The notes beneath the pieces are model-generated. The model searched no databases. It had not been told where the DNA came from and saw nothing but the letters and a program-made list of their open reading frames with translations. Of a stretch of 64,000 nucleotides of DNA, positions 23,901 to 34,834 are shown one piece after another; the stretch's first letter is position 1; the number at the start of each line of letters is the position of its first letter. The position numbers and the translations under genes are program-made. The stretch is from Fragilaria crotonensis (Eukaryota > Bacillariophyta > Fragilariophyceae > Fragilariales > Fragilariaceae): the NCBI GenBank assembly GCA_022925895.1, contig JAKSYS010000016.1:124001-188000 (forward strand), read 5' to 3'.

Positions 23901-26900
23901 TCAAGAGTCAGCAGCTGAGAGGAAACATAGAAATTGACTCCGAGAATCGTGTTGATCCGATGAGCATTGACGAGACCTGGAGAGATCGTTTCCCCAAGAT
24001 GGGATTGAATCGCAGATACGTTGGTGACGGCTATCCGCTGTGCGCCGACTTGCCGGACAAACACTTCTTGTCGAAGGGTGCAACCTACACACTCCTTGGA
24101 CGATCTCCCATGCCGCTGCGTCAACGTGACCCTGCAGATTGGCTGAAAGATCCACTCGTACGTCGCCTTAAATTGCAACCAAATGGCTCGAATTCTCTCT
24201 TCGCCAAGCTTTGTGGTGCGACGACCCCAGATGCTTGTCGTTTTGTTAATCGGGTTGTTCTTGATGACAACACGCCGTGCACAGCGACTGAATGCATAGT
24301 CGACACTGTTCGAACCGTCGAAGTTGCTGATGGCATATTTTATGAGTATTCTCGACCCCCGTGTGTGTATCAAGCGTTTTATGGTAATGCCAAGCTCGTT
24401 GCCTCACCTTCAAACTTCTTGAACCGCGTCTGCGCTGATCCTCGTACGGAAGTTGCCACAACCGCTTGTTGCCCAGCTAACGGGGCGCCACGGACATGGA
24501 ACTCCACTTTCTGGGGAGAACGCAGCACCTTCGCAACAGCCTCTCGAAAGTGCTATGCGAAACTTTGTACCCACACATCGCGGCCAGCCTGCGCCGGGAG
24601 GACGATTTGCGCAGGCAACGATCGTTATTGGACCAACACGGGCTGTACTTTCCGCGTCAAGATTGATGAAAGCGGAAATGCTGCGATCTTGCACCTTCCA
24701 TCAGGTGTTGCGAATACAAGTATCGCATCATTCGTCGGCGAAAGCACCAAGACATTCTTCCGCGTAGATTGGAGCAACTCCAGTGCCGTAAGAGGTATCA
24801 TCGCGAATTGTGCATCCGTCAGTGGATGCATGATGACTGTCGACGAAATGTGCATGTGTCCAGTCTCTGTGTCTGAAAGCCAGGTATTCTTTGACGGCGA
24901 CAACCCCTCGAAGGACGACGTGCTTCGCCGACTAACTGTCGGCGCCTTCCACCCAAGCTCACTTTCTGCTGAGTACACTTCGCAACAATCCGGTGACGTC
25001 ACATGGTACAGCAGGAATGGAGTATTGTCCTCGGATTCTGTATTCAGCGTCACGGACGATGCGGGGGTGACACAACTGCGAAAGAACGTGAAGTTGACCG
25101 TGACCATTGTGAACTCGGACATTTCGTTCCGCAATCCTGTTCATTTCATGAGTTTAGAAGACCCGGAGCCACGTGATGCTCATTATGAGACTGAAGCGAC
25201 CCTGGATCATTATTTCTACCATCCCAACACCGCGCCGTTCATAGCGACTCGTTTGGCACAGCGCTTCGGTATTTCCAATCCCTCGCCCGGCTACATAGCC
25301 AGGATCGCCGATTCCTTCCGGACCGGGCTGTACAGGTTCTCAGTGGGCTTCTCTTCTGTGATGTTTGGATCTGGCAGGTATGGCGACCTTGCGGCAACAA
25401 TCGCGTGCGTATTGCTGGATCGTGAGGCCCGCACGGTGGTGTTGGACGCCGACCCCGCTCATGGTTCGCTCAGGGAACCACTGCTACGAGTCATTGGATT
25501 GATGCGGTCGATGCAATTCAAACGCTATGACGACATACCGTACGTCGACTTCGCCAGCAATGCTGGTGCTGCGATTGGGCAAATGGCACATGAGATTCCA
25601 ACGGTGTTTTCGTACTTCTTACCGGGGTACAAGGCCCCGGGCGTCGTCGCACAGTCGTCGCTCGTTGCACCAGAAGCTCAAGTCGCAAGTGGTCCAAAAT
25701 TGGTCAATTTGGTCAACGGCATGTTATCGTTGATCAAGTATGGTTTCGATGGGTGTAATGGCGGTCTTGGAACTGTGACCGGCAGGCGTTCCTGCAGTTC
25801 ACTGAAGATTGGGGACTCCCTCAAAACCTTTGGGCGTCTGACATACGCGCCATCGTCGACATCTAGCGAAGTGATCGTGAACGAGCTGGCTACACTTCTG
25901 ACAGCTGGAAGACTAAGTGCAGAAAGTCGTCAAACTGTCCGAAAGGTTGTGGCAAACGAAACGGACCCAAGATTGGCTCTCATCAAGGCGCAGAGCCTCA
26001 TCGTCACATCACCCGAGTTTCATAGCAACACTATTGTGAAAAAGAGTGGAGACATCCGTCCCAAACCGCAGGTTCCCCCTTCCCCTCTCAATAGCTATAA
26101 GGCAGTTGTTTACGTGGTTCTTGGCGGGGGAGTTGACTCGTTCAATATGCTCGTACCACACTCCTGCAGCAGTACCAACGAAGGGGGCCAAACTCCGCGT
26201 GAGCAGTACAATGCCGTTCGAACGACCCTTGCGTTTACAGATGACGAGCGCACACGCATCATTGACGCGAGTGGACAGCCCTGTGAGCAGTTTGCGATCC
26301 ATCCTAATCTGGGAGTCGTCGAGAGATTGTACAAGAGCGGGGACCTTGCATTCTTTGCTAATGCCGGTGTCGTGAATGCTCCATCGAGATTCAGCAACTT
26401 CACGAGAGTTACCAAAACTATCCTGTTCGATCACAATTCCATGAGAGCAGAAGCGCAGAAGATCGACCCTTTCGATCGGGCATCTGGAACTGGTATCTTG
26501 GGTCGTATGTGCGACAAAATGAAGGAGAAGGGGTTCGTTGCGTTGCCCTTGAACGTTGAGGACATTGCAATAGCAACCAACGGCGTACCCGGAAATGGAG
26601 TCTCTCCTATCACGGTATCGTCGGCAGGTGTGCGTTCGTTCAATCCGAAGCCAGCTAGTGAGACTTTCGACCCTACAGCGCCTCTCCTTGAGTTGAATGG
26701 CAAGCCCAGGCTTCAGAGCAGTATCTTTGGTGAGACTTGGTCGAATGGACTTGTTCAGGCACTATATGACACTGCAAAGATTCGTGAAGATCTATCAAGT
26801 GTCAAGCTGCAACAGGCTTGGGTTGGAGACGGATATGTCTCGAAGATGAAGACAGTCGCCAATCTCCTTCTCTCTAACGTTCAACGCGGTTCCGATCGTG

Positions 26901-27443
26901 AAGTTATGTATGTGGAATTAGGTGGTTGGGATCATCATGCAGTAAGTACTGAATCTACCCGATGCCTTGGATGCATTTTATTCCGGAAATGCTCATAATT
27001 TTTGTTCGGTTCAGGATTTAAAAGTTTCCCTAACTTCCTACTTTGGGGAGCTCAATAAGTCATTAACTTACTTGGCGGACGAACTCATCGGTCAGGGATT
27101 GTGGGACAATGTAGCCCTGGTCGTTGCATCCGACTTTGGTCGCACACTGACTGTCAATTCACGCGAAGGAAGCGATCATGGATGGGGAGGCAACTATTTC
27201 ATGATGGGCGGCTCAGTCAAGGGAGGACAAGTCTACGGGCAATATCCCCTGGACATAACTGAAACCAGTCCTATCAATTATGGCCGTGGTCGAATCGCTC
27301 CAACGACTAGTTGGGATTCTATCATGAACAGTGTTGCAGACTGGATGGGCATTGAAGACGATGCGGGGCTGGATTACTGCTTGCCTAACCGTCGCAGAAC
27401 AGGCACAAAGTTATTCAAGAAAGAAGAGGTATTTGCCGTTTGA
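20980..27443 (+). CDS. DUF1800-DUF1501 fusion protein, four exons, about 2,066 aa
   Basis: Exons are 20980-21887, 22002-22371, 22448-26941 and 27015-27443. The GT-AG introns of 114, 76 and 73 bp join in frame. A hydrophobic N-terminus (FAAVVVATNLLAAFATLVTV) suggests a signal anchor. DUF1800 begins near residue 174 (DEVARFLEQATFGPT) and continues after an insert near 760-880 (LRQRVAWALSQILVIS, NYAREIMQLFTIGLY). A Cys-rich insert follows, and the last DUF1800 part is near 1320-1440 (PFIATRLAQRFGISNPSPGY). DUF1501 starts near 1643 (VVYVVLGGGVDSFNMLVPH) and runs to the end (DFGRTLTVNS, GSDHGWGG). In bacteria the two domains are usually neighbouring genes; here they are one. DUF1501 belongs to the sulfatase/alkaline-phosphatase-like fold (family knowledge). 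Substrate unknown. Frame is intact throughout. Confidence 0.9.
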
Positions 27444-27779
27444 GAGCACCCAACGATAAAGGAAGCCAAACCGTTCGTGTTTTATGTTATTTTAGACGGG
27501 GATACATCAAATTAGTTTTATCGTTCTGTCGAACATTTCTTGCTTTGGATCGCTTTCTTATTTCTGCTTGTATTGGACCCACTAATAATATGCAATTCAC
27601 GTTCGATTATAGATTATATGCAGTGTGTTTAAACTTCATGTATTGTGGCAGCAGAGCGTCGTATGATGATGAAATGTCATGGGTGTCTACGGTAGTGTCT
27701 ATGTCGTGGTCAATTCTGTGACGATGCGTGAAGGAGGGGAGATTGCATGCATAGATGTATCATAGTATCATAGATTAAT
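27444..27779. other. 3' flank of DUF1800-DUF1501 gene and MULE target
   Basis: No gene seen. Its last nine bases before the MULE (27771-27779, TAGATTAAT) nearly repeat at 35317-35325 as the target duplication. Confidence 0.6.
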
Positions 27780-28261
27780 GCGGAAATTACAATATCACGC
27801 ATTTTTTTGCCACTTTTCAATATAGTACAATGACTTACTATCCACAAATTCGTATTTTACTATATACTACATTTACAATTGTATTTTACAATATCACGCA
27901 TTTTGAAAAGAGACATTTACAATATCACGCATTGTTTTGCCCCTTTTTACTATATCGCGCTTTTGTCGCCTGCCATGCCCGACCTCCACGGACGTCATGG
28001 TACACCATCTCGTAATATTCATCAAAGATGGTTCACACTCATCGCTCCACCATGTCGTACATACGCAACGAACATCATCATCACTCACTTCTCATCTGTC
28101 GTTCGTTTACTAAGCGTCATACTTTGAGTGTGGTCATAATTCTTCTCCCTGCTCTTTTGTTTCAGAACAACAACTCAATCTTCATCTATATGGTCAACAA
28201 AATGGCACCAAATCTGAGATCAACAGTAGTCCCATACACAATCTGCGTCACGGTACTGTAC
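27780..28261 (+). repeat. Left terminal inverted repeat of MULE
   Basis: 482 bp matching 34835-35316 in inverse orientation. It contains several ATATCACGCATTTTG words near the tip (27790-27960), possible transposase-binding repeats. Confidence 0.93.
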
Positions 28262-28344
28262 GACCTATTGAAGCAAATTTCCAATCTTACATAAACAATG
28301 ATCTCATCGTGGCATGCTTCATGATGTACCCGTTCTCGTTTCTT

Positions 28345-30418
28345 CTACTTATTGTCATTGTTACCAACTAGTGCACTAGGACAAGTTCTTCGGTTGTGCC
28401 CTCTTCTTCCACAAATGGAACATTTCACAGGAGAATCCTCGCTTTCAATGAACTTACTGCGTTTGCGAATTCGTTTTGTTTTCGGTCGTCCAGATTGCCG
28501 TTTTGGCACGTTTGGTTCCTTTGTTTCACCATCATATACAGTCGTCTCCAAGCATACAGGGAAAACGTTCTTCTTGAAAGTGTTGTGCACGAACTCAAAT
28601 GTGTAGAATGGATGGACCAAACTTCTCAGAACATAACTGAATTCCTTTTCCTGCCATTTCCTGAAGACTGCACATGCATGTCGACACGGGTACAGGAAGT
28701 CTTGCCATACCCCGCAGCTGCACCACTCCAAGTATGGTTTGACAACAAGGACACGGTCTGGATCTCCATAGGATCGTGCCATCCGTTGCACATTGTCATC
28801 GCCATTTTCATCAACTATCGATATTGGTTCCACCACCTTGAAGTCACCACACCCCACCTCCAACTCATCGACCGTCATAGACGCAGCGGCATCCCACCTA
28901 CGTTTTAGAATCTGGGCAACTCTAGGCACCACCTCCGATCCATCTCGTTCAGCATACTTCTTTCGGCAAGCACACACTCTCGTCGTCATTATGTCAAGAA
29001 TTTTGTTCACAGCCTCCAGCCATCCAAGATTCCTTGCTTCCGATAACATACTGTTCGCCGACTCGGAAGTGTTCGAAGTTACAATCCCATACCTTGGAGG
29101 CAACTGAGCAGGTGACGGTGACGGTGAATCTGAGTACCACTGAGTACTCTGCCACAGAACACCCGACGCCGTTATGCCTTCCAAATATGTGGCGGCCTCT
29201 GGCTTGACCTTTCGAATCTCATCTAGCAACAGGCTGGCATTTCGTGTTGAGAATGATTTGGCTATTGAACACACAAACTTCGAACACTGCTTTCCATACT
29301 TCTGCGTTACATTCGCTTCGATGTGTCTAGCACAGCTCATTTCGTACTTATTCGGGAACACCGATTTCAATGCCTCCTTCAGGCCTTTGTCTCTGTCTGA
29401 AATGAAAAGAAACGGCGGCCTAACAACGCCATCCGTGTCAGTGTCGCCATAGCCCTGATCATCAATGATTGGACACGCTTTTTTCAACAATTCAAGCATC
29501 TTTTTCCACGTTGCTCCATCCTCGTTTCCGGCGGAGATCATAAACCCAATGGGGAAGATGTCATTGCACCCACTGAGAACTGATGCTATGTACAGAGTTC
29601 CCTTGTGTTCGCTCCTCAAATGTGTAGCATCCAACGACACTACTGGTCGAACAAACTTCAGCAACCCATTCATGATACCAGGAAATACATGAAGATCGAC
29701 AAGTCTCTTCTCCTCATCCCTAGTATACCCAATCACAGAACCAGGATTCGTTTTCTTCAAGCCCTCCAAAAATGGGATGACCATTTCGAAGTTTTTCACG
29801 GAAGCATTTCTCATGCTACTGGTTTGAAAGCGTAGCGCCCTGTACGCTGTCATGTACGAAACGACAACCCCGACTTCGTCGCAGCTGTCTTCACAACGTC
29901 CGCCGGTGTTGGAGCTCCTTCTTCGTGCGAACTATCTGATCGATAACATCATCAAGCACTGCATTTCGCCTCTTCTTCCACTTTCTCCCATCAGCTGCCT
30001 GTTTAGGTCGGCACACCTCACTGTGCATACCCGTAATCTTTCGGACGCAGAACATACCGTCGGATCGCCGCCTAGATATCAACACACGAAACGGACAGTC
30101 GACGTGCTCCATACATTGAAATTGTTTGAAACGGTCGCAAATGGAACGTTGCACTCTCAAACGATTACCCGATCTGACCTCATACTTTTCAATAAACGGT
30201 ACCACCTCTTCCAAGGTTGAGAAGCAGTCAACGTTCGCGTCATCAAGGATGTCATACAATACATAATCCTTTGTAGCCACTGAATTTCCTGCTTTCTGTC
30301 GACTTCCTCTCCTGTCAGGGTGGAAGTGCCGACGCTGTGATCGTGCTTCTCCTTGCCATCGGATTGCAACTGTACTCGTCACTGCTGTCGCAGGTGACGT
30401 AGTCATCATCATCATCAT
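28345..30418 (-). CDS. MuDR/MULE DDE transposase, two single-base frame breaks
   Basis: The upstream segment (30418-29891) starts after a poly-Asp stretch and carries a WRKY/FLYWCH-like DNA-binding block (VQRSICDRFKQFQCMEHVDCPF...GMHSEVC). The main segment (29853-28345) has VVSLDATHL (first Asp), FLFISDRDKGLKEAL (second Asp), TSNTSESANS (Glu), a SWIM zinc finger (CSCGVWQDFLYPCRHACAV) and a terminal CCHC knuckle (CSICGRRGHNRRTC). The bridge at about 29910-29855 reads as PADVVKTAATKSG in the third frame. Two one-base shifts, next to short A and G runs, are therefore needed between the parts. Its stop lies 84 bp inside the left inverted repeat. Confidence 0.88.
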
Positions 30419-30474
30419 CTCCTCAGCCCTGTCGTCGTCGTCGTCGTCATCGTCGTGATTCTCATTCCTCTTCT

Positions 30475-31602
30475 CTATCCTCGCCTGCGCTCTGTCTGCT
30501 GTTTTGCCGATAAAACGTTACTCACCCTGGCAGGACGATCTGCCTCCTCAGCCTGCAACGTTGTCAACACCAGGACAGCAGCACTCACATCACTGTCGGA
30601 ACTGAGCCTTCGTTCCTTCTTTGGTTCTTTATGAATGACCTCCAGCCCAAAACTGTCTAAGATGCTACTTCCGCGCAACTTAGGAAAGCAATCACGCACA
30701 ACCTGACTTGTTGTTCCCAAGTCAGCACCATCCCCCCCAAATACTGTCACCAGCCTACTTCGCAGTTTGGTGACGTCTTGTTGCCGAAACGTTTCTCTCG
30801 TGACATCAATGCCCTCGATGAGGTGTAATACAACACCCACTGCAAACAAGCCGCAGTCAAACCCATTCTTCTGGATGGGACAATCACAATAATGCACCCT
30901 GCCAATCAGCGCCGCGTCACTTTCCCTTAGGTGTGCATGTTTTTTCTCGTGTAGAATGAAATTGTGAATGAATAAATTCACAACCTTTACGATGCAAAGG
31001 ACATCGGGGTGAACCTGACGTGTGCGGCGTACCAGGGAATCATAAAACGTCATGTCATTTACGAACTCCGGCGTTGAGATCGAACAGTCCAGGCATAGCA
31101 CAAAAAAATGATTTCCCAACACAATCGGGATAAGCAGCCTGTTGAGAGTACGCGGCGATCCAAAACAAGCTTTCATTTGTTGCCGAATACGAGCGACGTT
31201 CCGACTGCGAGCAAGTTTACGTCCTCTCGTCGTCTCGTCTTCCACGAGTTCTGGATTATCATTGATCAAGTCATTACATGAATTGAAGTACTCATAGGTG
31301 CCAAGGCTTCCTATGTGAGATACATTCGTGGAAATTACCTCCTGGGGAGGGACAGATCGCTGCAATATACAGTCCAATAACAAAGTGCTCAGCCAAGCAT
31401 TCGTTGACAGCGCAGAAGTGTCATCACTGCTGGGTGATATCCATCCAGAAAAGCGAGGATCTCCCGGGAAACGTGCCTCCTTCATGGTATGTTTGTGGTG
31501 ATCACAACACAACTCCAAAGACACCCTCAAAAGAGGAAGATGACAACCGATGGTGGCTTGAGAATTCGATGTAAAAGTGGTACTTGTACGCTTCCGTAGC
31601 AT
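30475..31602 (-). CDS. Ulp1-like (C48) cysteine protease encoded by MULE
   Basis: The first ATG in the open frame is at 31602, giving about 375 residues. The catalytic layout is complete: His in VLGNHFFVLCLD (about residue 165), Asp in TFYDSLV (about 188), and Gln plus Cys in CPIQKNGFDCGLFAVGV (about 244 and 250). This family removes SUMO/ubiquitin-like tags; in MULEs the role is unknown. It ends just upstream of the transposase on the same strand. A GTGAGT near its end (about 30515) leaves open that the two ORFs are spliced into one transcript. Confidence 0.88.
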   Translation of the reverse strand: MLRKRTSTTFTSNSQATIGCHLPLLRVSLELCCDHHKHTMKEARFPGDPRFSGWISPSSDDTSALSTNAWLSTLLLDCILQRSVPPQEVISTNVSHIGSLGTYEYFNSCNDLINDNPELVEDETTRGRKLARSRNVARIRQQMKACFGSPRTLNRLLIPIVLGNHFFVLCLDCSISTPEFVNDMTFYDSLVRRTRQVHPDVLCIVKVVNLFIHNFILHEKKHAHLRESDAALIGRVHYCDCPIQKNGFDCGLFAVGVVLHLIEGIDVTRETFRQQDVTKLRSRLVTVFGGDGADLGTTSQVVRDCFPKLRGSSILDSFGLEVIHKEPKKERRLSSDSDVSAAVLVLTTLQAEEADRPARVSNVLSAKQQTERRRG

Positions 31603-32045
31603 TACGTCTAAGTGCAACGCTTAAGTGTTACGTCTAAGTAAAATACCTAAGCCTAGTAAGTGTTATTCATTTCAATTCATTTAAGAACGTGCGTGCGTTT
31701 TGCTATGAAAAAACAAGATTTCTGTAGGGGGTTGGTGTGTACTATATTGCCAAGTCACTATACACTAACCTACATGACTAGAGATAAATATCAAAATTTT
31801 GCTGTCTTTGGCGCGTTTGTTGGCTAGTTAGTAGTACTTTCGCGCGCTGGTAGGCTAATTAGTAGTCCATGATTCAAATTCACGCGAATTTCAACGTAAA
31901 ACATGTACTAACCAAAGAATTGCGCGCGGAGTTCTATGTCTTCTCAAGTCAAGTTTACTTCTTCTTCGTCTATCATTCCGAACAATCTTCGCATTCACCT
32001 CTTAACCTGAGGCCACCTCACTACCAGGAGCGCATCATCATTTCC
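31603..32045. other. Divergent promoter region inside MULE
   Basis: Non-coding stretch between the protease (minus) and dioxygenase-like gene (plus). It is AT-rich, with a duplicated short phrase (TTGGCTAGTTAGTAG / TAGGCTAATTAGTAG near 31820-31865). No other feature seen. Confidence 0.5.
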
Positions 32046-32255
32046 CTGCCATCTAGCCGGGAATGCTTGTTGCGTCGACAGAGTACTTTCTCCTGCCATT
32101 TAGCTTGGAGCTCTAAGTATTTGGTCACCTTAGTAGAACGAGGTGTCCTTGACGTAGGGTTAGAGTTGTTTCACTGAAACAAATTCCATCTGCCATCTAG
32201 CCGACGGAGTTCGTTTTGCTGTCAACAAGTTTACTGTACTCTCCTGCCATTTAGC
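32046..32255 (+). promoter_or_regulatory. Four copies of CTGCCATYTAGC upstream of dioxygenase-like gene
   Basis: Copies lie at 32046-32057 (CTGCCATCTAGC), 32093-32104 (CTGCCATTTAGC), 32190-32201 (CTGCCATCTAGC) and 32244-32255 (CTGCCATTTAGC), the last 32 bp before ATG 32288. They differ from the three words before the homologous gene at 12489 only in the two bases after CCAT (AC there, CT or TT here). Confidence 0.72.
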
Positions 32256-32287
32256 TGTGAGTGTATAGTATTGGCAAACCATTTGCC

Positions 32288-34687
32288 ATGTCGGACTTGA
32301 TACCAAACGAAGACAACGAAACGTTGAAGGCGCGATGTCGGACGTCCATTTGTCGGTCAACTATGCTCAACTTTGGAAAGGAAAATCCACGTGTGGTAGT
32401 GGTGGATCCTTCAAGAAAACGGTTAAGTAACAAGATGCCGAAAAAACGCAAGCAGAGGAATTACTTTCCTTCCAGTCCAAAGGTGTTGGCGCTTCTACTA
32501 AAGTGCTTCCCCTTGAACGGCGGTAATTTCAGTGAAGGTCGGGAATTTGCGACTGCGTTTCGCGATGCAACGAAAACAGGGACGATGAAGGGCGAGGTCG
32601 AGATATGTGGGACACCCTTGCGATGGATAGCGTATGCGCTTGCTTGTTCATTCGGTATCAACAACGATTCGGATCGTAGTACTGCCATCACGCAATTGCG
32701 GTCTCTGGATGACATGTTCATGAAGCACGGATCATCCTCCGAATTCCTTTCGGAATTCATCCTAATGGATGTCATCTGTAATCGGAGGATTACCCCGACG
32801 GCTGCCGCGGCATTGGGTATAAGTGACTCAAGTTATGGTAACTTGGGTGAAGACGACGTCATTATGGCACCTGCGTCTGAAGAAAAAGACCTGGATGATG
32901 TCAACGACTTCAAGTACAGGACTCTCCTTGCGTTCCTCCCGGGGGCGGGTGTATTTTACGCTGTAAGGGACTGGCGAAGAAAGTCAGAAGGTGTAGAAGG
33001 TTCCAGGATTGCCATGGACATGAGTTGGTTTCGTCTAAAGACTGGCATGGAGCAGTCGCCGCAGTCGGACTTGCAATTTGGTGGGGATGGTTACGTTAAA
33101 AGGTTTGCCAGCATTACGAGAAAGGGGTCGCCACAGTCTACTTTTGTGTCTGCGTGGAGAGTTGCGTACCATCCCGCCACAATAAATTTTCCGCGTGAAG
33201 TGTTCACGTCAACACAATGCGCGGATCACGAAGGCCCAAGGATGCCACCAGATCTTATCTCTGGCCACGATGTGGGTGCGTGGCCAGTTCCTGACCGAGC
33301 TCAGGAATACAATCGCCGCCTTGTCAACTCTAATTCCACAAGGGTGGGTGGTCGTCATTACGCTCCTGGGTGCTTGCATCTTAACATCCCCGATACTTGC
33401 TGGATTGTTGATCCTGGGGAACGCCCATTCGTTGACATCATAGTCGACATTGCACCACCAGTGCCAAGCACAATTGGGAGGAAGTCTGTCATCATGGTCC
33501 GAAGCGTTCTTGACGCATCACTCAAGTCGCGGTATTGTCATCTGAAGCAACAATATGACGTTGTCGGTTGCCTAGACGCAATTGTGGAACACAACTCACT
33601 TCTGCGTCGGAATGTACCTGTTGGCACGGCGAGACAGAACAAAGGAGATGTTGGGACAATGCATGCCATTGGGACACGAGTGCTCCTTGACGGATCGGGT
33701 ACTGTTGGATACGCCGCTAACTATAAGGTGCCGCAAACAGTACTGAAAAGGTTTATTGCGGCGTTCGCAACTATCGGTATGTGCTGTTTTCCCGATGTGC
33801 TGTCTGTTGTTCAACACATGGAAGCCGATTCATCTCTTCCACCCATTGCTCCGATGGGTGAAAATGACTGCAATGGGATCCGGGTGGGCTACACGATTGA
33901 TATGAGCGTTGACCTAGGAAATGCGTCGCATTTCGACGTAAACGACGCGTCGCAGGGCTTTAGTGTGTGGACAGAGGAAATGCCCGGTTGTGCATCAAAC
34001 TGGTACTTGATCTTCCCCAATTTGCACGGAAGGAGGCCATGCGGAACGGAGTACAATGGCATTGCCGTCAAGCTTTATCATGGGACAGCCATAAGCTGGG
34101 ACGGACGTGCTGTGAGACATTGCACGTCGGTGTCTCGACCGGATGGGCAAGGTACAGCACCAGTACGCTCGGGTTGTTGGAATGGCAACAATCACTTATA
34201 TGGCACCTTCACGGCAGCCAAGGAAAAAGTTGTGGCGGCAGGTCGACGTCGTGCTTCAGGAAGTAGTGCGGCAGCAGATGTTGTCACGAATGTGGCACAA
34301 TCAAATACAGGGCGCCCGAAGAGACTATTCCACGAGGTGAAGGAGAAGGACGACGAAATGAAGAAGATCACCTCTGGATCACATGACCGTGATGACAGCA
34401 ATGACGAGGCAGAAACATACATTCGTCGTTGTATTCAGCATGGTTGTCGTTACAACGATGACGACGACGTTGTAATCGCTACTGCAAGAGGGATGCGGGA
34501 GGAGGAAGGGATGGCACGTCAATTCCAGTCTGACTTGGAAATGACAAGTGACGAAGACTGTCCTAGAGTGCAGGCACGGAGGAGGCAGGCAATGCGTAAT
34601 CGTTTGTTGGGTCTGGATTTGTACAGACCTGACGACGATAAAGAATGCTGTTCAAAAGATACTGATGACAACGATGAAGACAATTGA
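32288..34687 (+). CDS. Transposon-borne 2OG-Fe(II) dioxygenase-like protein, intact
   Basis: Open frame of about 799 residues from ATG 32288; the basic N-terminus includes KMPKKRKQR, a likely nuclear signal. It shares many blocks with the gene at 12489, including PLRWIAYALAC, EYNRRLVNSNSTRVGGRHYA, KGDVGTMHAIGTR and the C-terminal GYTIDMSVDLGNASHFDVND. The last part has H-x-D (His 33929-33931, Asp 33935-33937), NWYLIFPN and AISWDGRAVRHCTS with a distal His and a following Arg. That order fits iron and 2-oxoglutarate binding in the beta-helix dioxygenases; the function is inferred and not proven. The C-terminal tail is acidic and disordered. It is the only plus-strand gene of the MULE and is an undamaged reference for the broken copy. 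Confidence 0.7.
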   Translation: MSDLIPNEDNETLKARCRTSICRSTMLNFGKENPRVVVVDPSRKRLSNKMPKKRKQRNYFPSSPKVLALLLKCFPLNGGNFSEGREFATAFRDATKTGTMKGEVEICGTPLRWIAYALACSFGINNDSDRSTAITQLRSLDDMFMKHGSSSEFLSEFILMDVICNRRITPTAAAALGISDSSYGNLGEDDVIMAPASEEKDLDDVNDFKYRTLLAFLPGAGVFYAVRDWRRKSEGVEGSRIAMDMSWFRLKTGMEQSPQSDLQFGGDGYVKRFASITRKGSPQSTFVSAWRVAYHPATINFPREVFTSTQCADHEGPRMPPDLISGHDVGAWPVPDRAQEYNRRLVNSNSTRVGGRHYAPGCLHLNIPDTCWIVDPGERPFVDIIVDIAPPVPSTIGRKSVIMVRSVLDASLKSRYCHLKQQYDVVGCLDAIVEHNSLLRRNVPVGTARQNKGDVGTMHAIGTRVLLDGSGTVGYAANYKVPQTVLKRFIAAFATIGMCCFPDVLSVVQHMEADSSLPPIAPMGENDCNGIRVGYTIDMSVDLGNASHFDVNDASQGFSVWTEEMPGCASNWYLIFPNLHGRRPCGTEYNGIAVKLYHGTAISWDGRAVRHCTSVSRPDGQGTAPVRSGCWNGNNHLYGTFTAAKEKVVAAGRRRASGSSAAADVVTNVAQSNTGRPKRLFHEVKEKDDEMKKITSGSHDRDDSNDEAETYIRRCIQHGCRYNDDDDVVIATARGMREEEGMARQFQSDLEMTSDEDCPRVQARRRQAMRNRLLGLDLYRPDDDKECCSKDTDDNDEDN

Positions 34688-34834
34688 TGTTGATGTTAAT
34701 GATAACTAACTTGCACATCAAGTGCGAAGTATAATGGTAGCAAAGTGAGTTAACAGCAAAAAGCAGTGAACACACTGGTAAGATAATGGCATGTTGCCCT
34801 TCATGGGCTTCGCTACGTCAGTAGGTTGTTTGTG

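Noticed and set aside
30475-31602. Polinton-type protease
   Set aside because: The protease lies inside a MULE with MuDR transposase and 9-bp target duplication; no capsid, packaging ATPase or polymerase nearby.
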